Shown here piece by piece: positions 4,985 through 6,434 of a stretch of 6,434 nt of DNA (the first letter of the stretch is position 1; each line of letters opens with the position of its first letter). The translations under genes were made by a program, and so were the position numbers. The DNA comes from DASTOB01 sp035720425 (GTDB taxonomy: Bacteria > Chloroflexota > Limnocylindria > Limnocylindrales > CSP1-4). The notes under the pieces were generated by a model. The model ran no database searches and had not been told where the DNA came from. It worked only from the letters and a program-made list of their open reading frames with translations. Location: positions 1 through 6,434 of the forward strand of contig DASTOB010000039.1 in NCBI GenBank assembly GCA_035720425.1, in the 5' to 3' direction.

Positions 4985-5599
4985 TCAGAGGGCGAAGTGG
5001 AGGCCGTCGACGCTGTTCTCGAAGAACGGCAGGTACGGCACGACGAAGCTGTAGCCGGGTCCGCGGAAGAAGATGCCGATGAACGTCACGGTCAGGCCGA
5101 GGATGCAGAACAGGGTGAACAGGACGACCGCCGTCTTGCGCTGGGACGGCCGCGTGGCGAGCACGTCGCCACGATCGATGTACGGGATGAACGCGGCCCC
5201 GACGAGCACGAACGTGGGGACGAGCACGCCGGCGACCGTCGGATGGAAGTACGCGAGCAGCTCCTGGAGCCCGAGGAAGTACCACGGCGCCTTCGCCACG
5301 GCGGGGGTCACGTTGCCGTTGGCGAGCTCCTCGAGCGGGGCGTTGATGAACAGGCCCATGAGCAGCAGGAAGACGCTCATCACGCCGGCCGCCAGGAACT
5401 CGATCGACAGGAGGTGCGGCCAGGTCATGACCGTGTCGTCCGGCTCCTTCTGGACACGGACGACGGCGTCCTGCTTGACGAGCGCGAGCAGGCGGTACGG
5501 GCGGGCCGACATCGGCACGCGCTGCTTGTCGATCTCCGTCCGTCGACGCTCGTCGACGGGGAGCACGCGGCGCTCGGGCGGAGCTTTCGTGTCAGACAT
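4985..5599 (-). CDS. Cytochrome b C-terminal (subunit IV / PetD-QcrC-like) subunit
   Basis: The protein has 204 residues. A hydrophilic cytoplasmic N-terminus (1-60) ends in PDDTVMTWPHLL (53-64), typical of bacterial menaquinol reductase subunits. Three membrane helices follow (about 66-86, 119-140, 156-178), as in subunit IV of b6f. The Qo-site region is KAPWYFLGLQELL (103-115), where the classical PEWY tetrapeptide appears as APWY (104-107). There is no CxxCH, so unlike Bacillus QcrC no heme c is fused at its C-terminus; the heme c is in a separate protein three genes into the cluster. It pairs with the b6 subunit encoded just upstream (12-base gap) to form the quinol-oxidising site. The start ATG follows a GAGGAA Shine-Dalgarno at 5603-5608. 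Assignment is firm; the symbol differs between lineages. Confidence 0.92.
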   Translation of the reverse strand: MSDTKAPPERRVLPVDERRRTEIDKQRVPMSARPYRLLALVKQDAVVRVQKEPDDTVMTWPHLLSIEFLAAGVMSVFLLLMGLFINAPLEELANGNVTPAVAKAPWYFLGLQELLAYFHPTVAGVLVPTFVLVGAAFIPYIDRGDVLATRPSQRKTAVVLFTLFCILGLTVTFIGIFFRGPGYSFVVPYLPFFENSVDGLHFAL

Positions 5600-5602
5600 G
5601 GG

Positions 5603-5608
5603 TTCCTC
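5603..5608 (-). promoter_or_regulatory. Ribosome binding site of the subunit IV gene
   Basis: GAGGAA on the minus strand lies 3 bases before ATG 5599-5597, inside the 12-base gap after the cytochrome b6 stop. It supports this start. Confidence 0.5.
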
Positions 5609-5611
5609 GGC

Positions 5612-6340
5612 TCACAGCGGGCCGGAGATGCCGCCGTCCTTGCGGATGCGCCAGAAGTGGACGGCCAGGAAGATCGCGGCAAGCAACGGGAAGAACATGA
5701 TGTGGAGTACGTAGAAGCGGAGCAGCGTGTTCTGGCCCACCTCGAGGCCGCCGAGCAGGATGAGCGTCGTCGGCGTGTTGATGATCGGGAAGTACGTCCC
5801 GAAGTTCGTCCCGATCGTGATCGCCCAGTACGCGATCTGGTCCCACGGCAGGAGGTAGCCGGAGAAGCTGAGCATGATCGTGAGGAACAGGAGGACGACG
5901 CCGACCACCCAGTTGAACTCGCGCGGCGGCTTGTACGCCCCGTGATAGAACACTCGCATCATGTGCAGGAAGACGAAGAACACCATCAGGTGGGCGCCCC
6001 AGCGATGGATGTTCCGGGTCAGCAGGCCGAACGTGACCTTGCTCTGGATGTCGAGGATGTTCGTGTACGCCAGTTCCGCCGAGGGCACGTAGTAGAACAT
6101 CAGGTAAACGCCGGTCACGGTCAGCACGAGGAACAGGAAGAACGACAGCCCGCCGAGGCAAAACGTGTAGGCGAACTTGACCGCGTGCTGTCGGACGCGG
6201 ACCGGGTGGATGTGCAGGAACACGTTGTTCATCACCGCGTACGCCCGCGACCGCTCGTCGTTGGGGTACGGCTGGCGGAACAGCGATCGCCAGACCACGC
6301 TTCGGCGGATGCTCTGGTCCACCCGCTCGAGGAAACTCAC
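5612..6340 (-). CDS. Cytochrome b6-type subunit (PetB/QcrB-like) with predicted heme c(i) cysteine
   Basis: The protein has 242 residues, slightly longer than chloroplast b6 because of its N-terminus. It has four membrane helices (about 57-82, 114-133, 145-163, 210-229). Heme b ligands are His112 (NIHRWG), His126 (FLHMMRV), His213 (VLHIM) and His228 (AVHFW). The 15-residue step between the last two is the b6 type, not the 14 of mitochondrial cytochrome b. Cys61 in FCLGG lies 51 residues before His112, exactly as Cys35 and His86 in chloroplast b6, so a covalent high-spin heme c(i) is predicted. LLPWDQIAYWA (163-173) and the C-terminus IRKDGGISGPL are b6 hallmarks. It transfers electrons across the membrane to the Qi side. 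The GTG start has AGGAGG at 6347-6352 with a 6-base spacer and overlaps the upstream stop (GTGA). Confidence 0.95.
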   Translation of the reverse strand: MSFLERVDQSIRRSVVWRSLFRQPYPNDERSRAYAVMNNVFLHIHPVRVRQHAVKFAYTFCLGGLSFFLFLVLTVTGVYLMFYYVPSAELAYTNILDIQSKVTFGLLTRNIHRWGAHLMVFFVFLHMMRVFYHGAYKPPREFNWVVGVVLLFLTIMLSFSGYLLPWDQIAYWAITIGTNFGTYFPIINTPTTLILLGGLEVGQNTLLRFYVLHIMFFPLLAAIFLAVHFWRIRKDGGISGPL

Positions 6341-6434
6341 CGGGCTCCTCCTGCCACGCCGGGCGTCCCGGCGAGTTGGGCGTCACGGTACGACTCCTTG
6401 TAGAGCCGGCCGTCGGTCGAGATCTCCTGCAACT
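6337..6434 (-). CDS. C-terminal fragment of an unidentified upstream gene (cut by the window edge)
   Basis: Only the last 31 codons are visible. The frame reads LQEISTDGRLYKESY and then a Gly/Ala-rich end, stopping at TGA 6339-6337. That TGA overlaps the GTG of the cytochrome b6 gene (GTGA), the sort of junction seen between cotranscribed genes. Of the other minus-strand frames, one hits a stop within 17 codons. The other runs on as a long Arg/Pro-rich shadow across the cytochrome b6 gene. The fragment is hydrophilic with no recognisable motif, so no function can be given. Confidence 0.5.
   Translation of the reverse strand, partial: LQEISTDGRLYKESYRDAQLAGTPGVAGGAR
6347..6352 (-). promoter_or_regulatory. 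Ribosome binding site of the cytochrome b6 gene
   Basis: AGGAGG on the minus strand, 6 bases before the GTG at 6340-6338, is the best Shine-Dalgarno in the window and decides the GTG start. It lies within the end of the upstream coding frame. Confidence 0.7.

Noticed and set aside
5592..6386. A 264-codon minus-strand frame overlapping the cytochrome b6 gene in another frame
   Set aside because: Arg/Pro/His-rich frame-shifted shadow. The true frame has all four heme histidines and a strong Shine-Dalgarno.
4949..6403. A 484-codon open frame on the + strand, antisense to the cytochrome b genes
   Set aside because: Its protein is a run of Glu/Asp/Arg/His/Val-rich sequence without motifs, as expected from the antisense of GC-rich membrane-protein genes. 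The minus strand here encodes clear b6, subunit IV and Rieske-adjacent sequence with ribosome sites.

Overview
The window is very GC-rich bacterial DNA, densely coded with tight gene spacing. It holds two gene clusters that converge near 1661-1738. Gene content suggests a high-GC, menaquinone-type Gram-positive or Chloroflexota-like bacterium. The evidence is a split b6-type cytochrome b whose second part carries the PDDTVMTWPHLL-type N-terminus, a Tat-signal Rieske protein, a membrane-tethered monoheme cytochrome c, and a DUF2203/DUF309 pair. A Chloroflexota (Limnocylindria-like) origin is my best guess, from gene style only.

Left, + strand: positions 1-366 hold no convincing gene. They carry two copies of a TGACGA-N5-TCGTCA dyad, three hairpin-forming 32-33 bp tandem repeats, about four degenerate 23-24 bp repeats, and a TAGAAT -10-like box. 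That box lies 6 bp before the GTG of the first gene, which suggests a leaderless mRNA. Three small genes follow, joined by ATGA stop/start overlaps: a DUF2203 protein, a DUF309 protein and a single-domain rhodanese.

Right, - strand (read from 6434 down to 1739): the tail of an unidentified gene, then cytochrome b6-type subunit, subunit IV-type subunit, Rieske iron-sulfur protein, a membrane-anchored cytochrome c fused to a type-1 copper cupredoxin, and a two-anchor kelch-like beta-propeller protein. Gaps are -3, 12, 28, 36 and 5 bases, so this reads as one operon encoding a quinol:acceptor oxidoreductase (complex III / b6f family). Quinol would be oxidised at the b6/subunit IV/Rieske Qo site. 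One electron would pass through the Rieske cluster to the tethered heme c and perhaps on to the fused copper domain.

The b6 subunit keeps the cysteine that binds the extra heme c(i) in b6f-type enzymes, at exactly the b6 spacing from the first heme ligand. The least ordinary parts are the cytochrome c-cupredoxin fusion and the membrane-tethered propeller encoded just downstream of it. No transposon, CRISPR array, tRNA or rRNA was seen.
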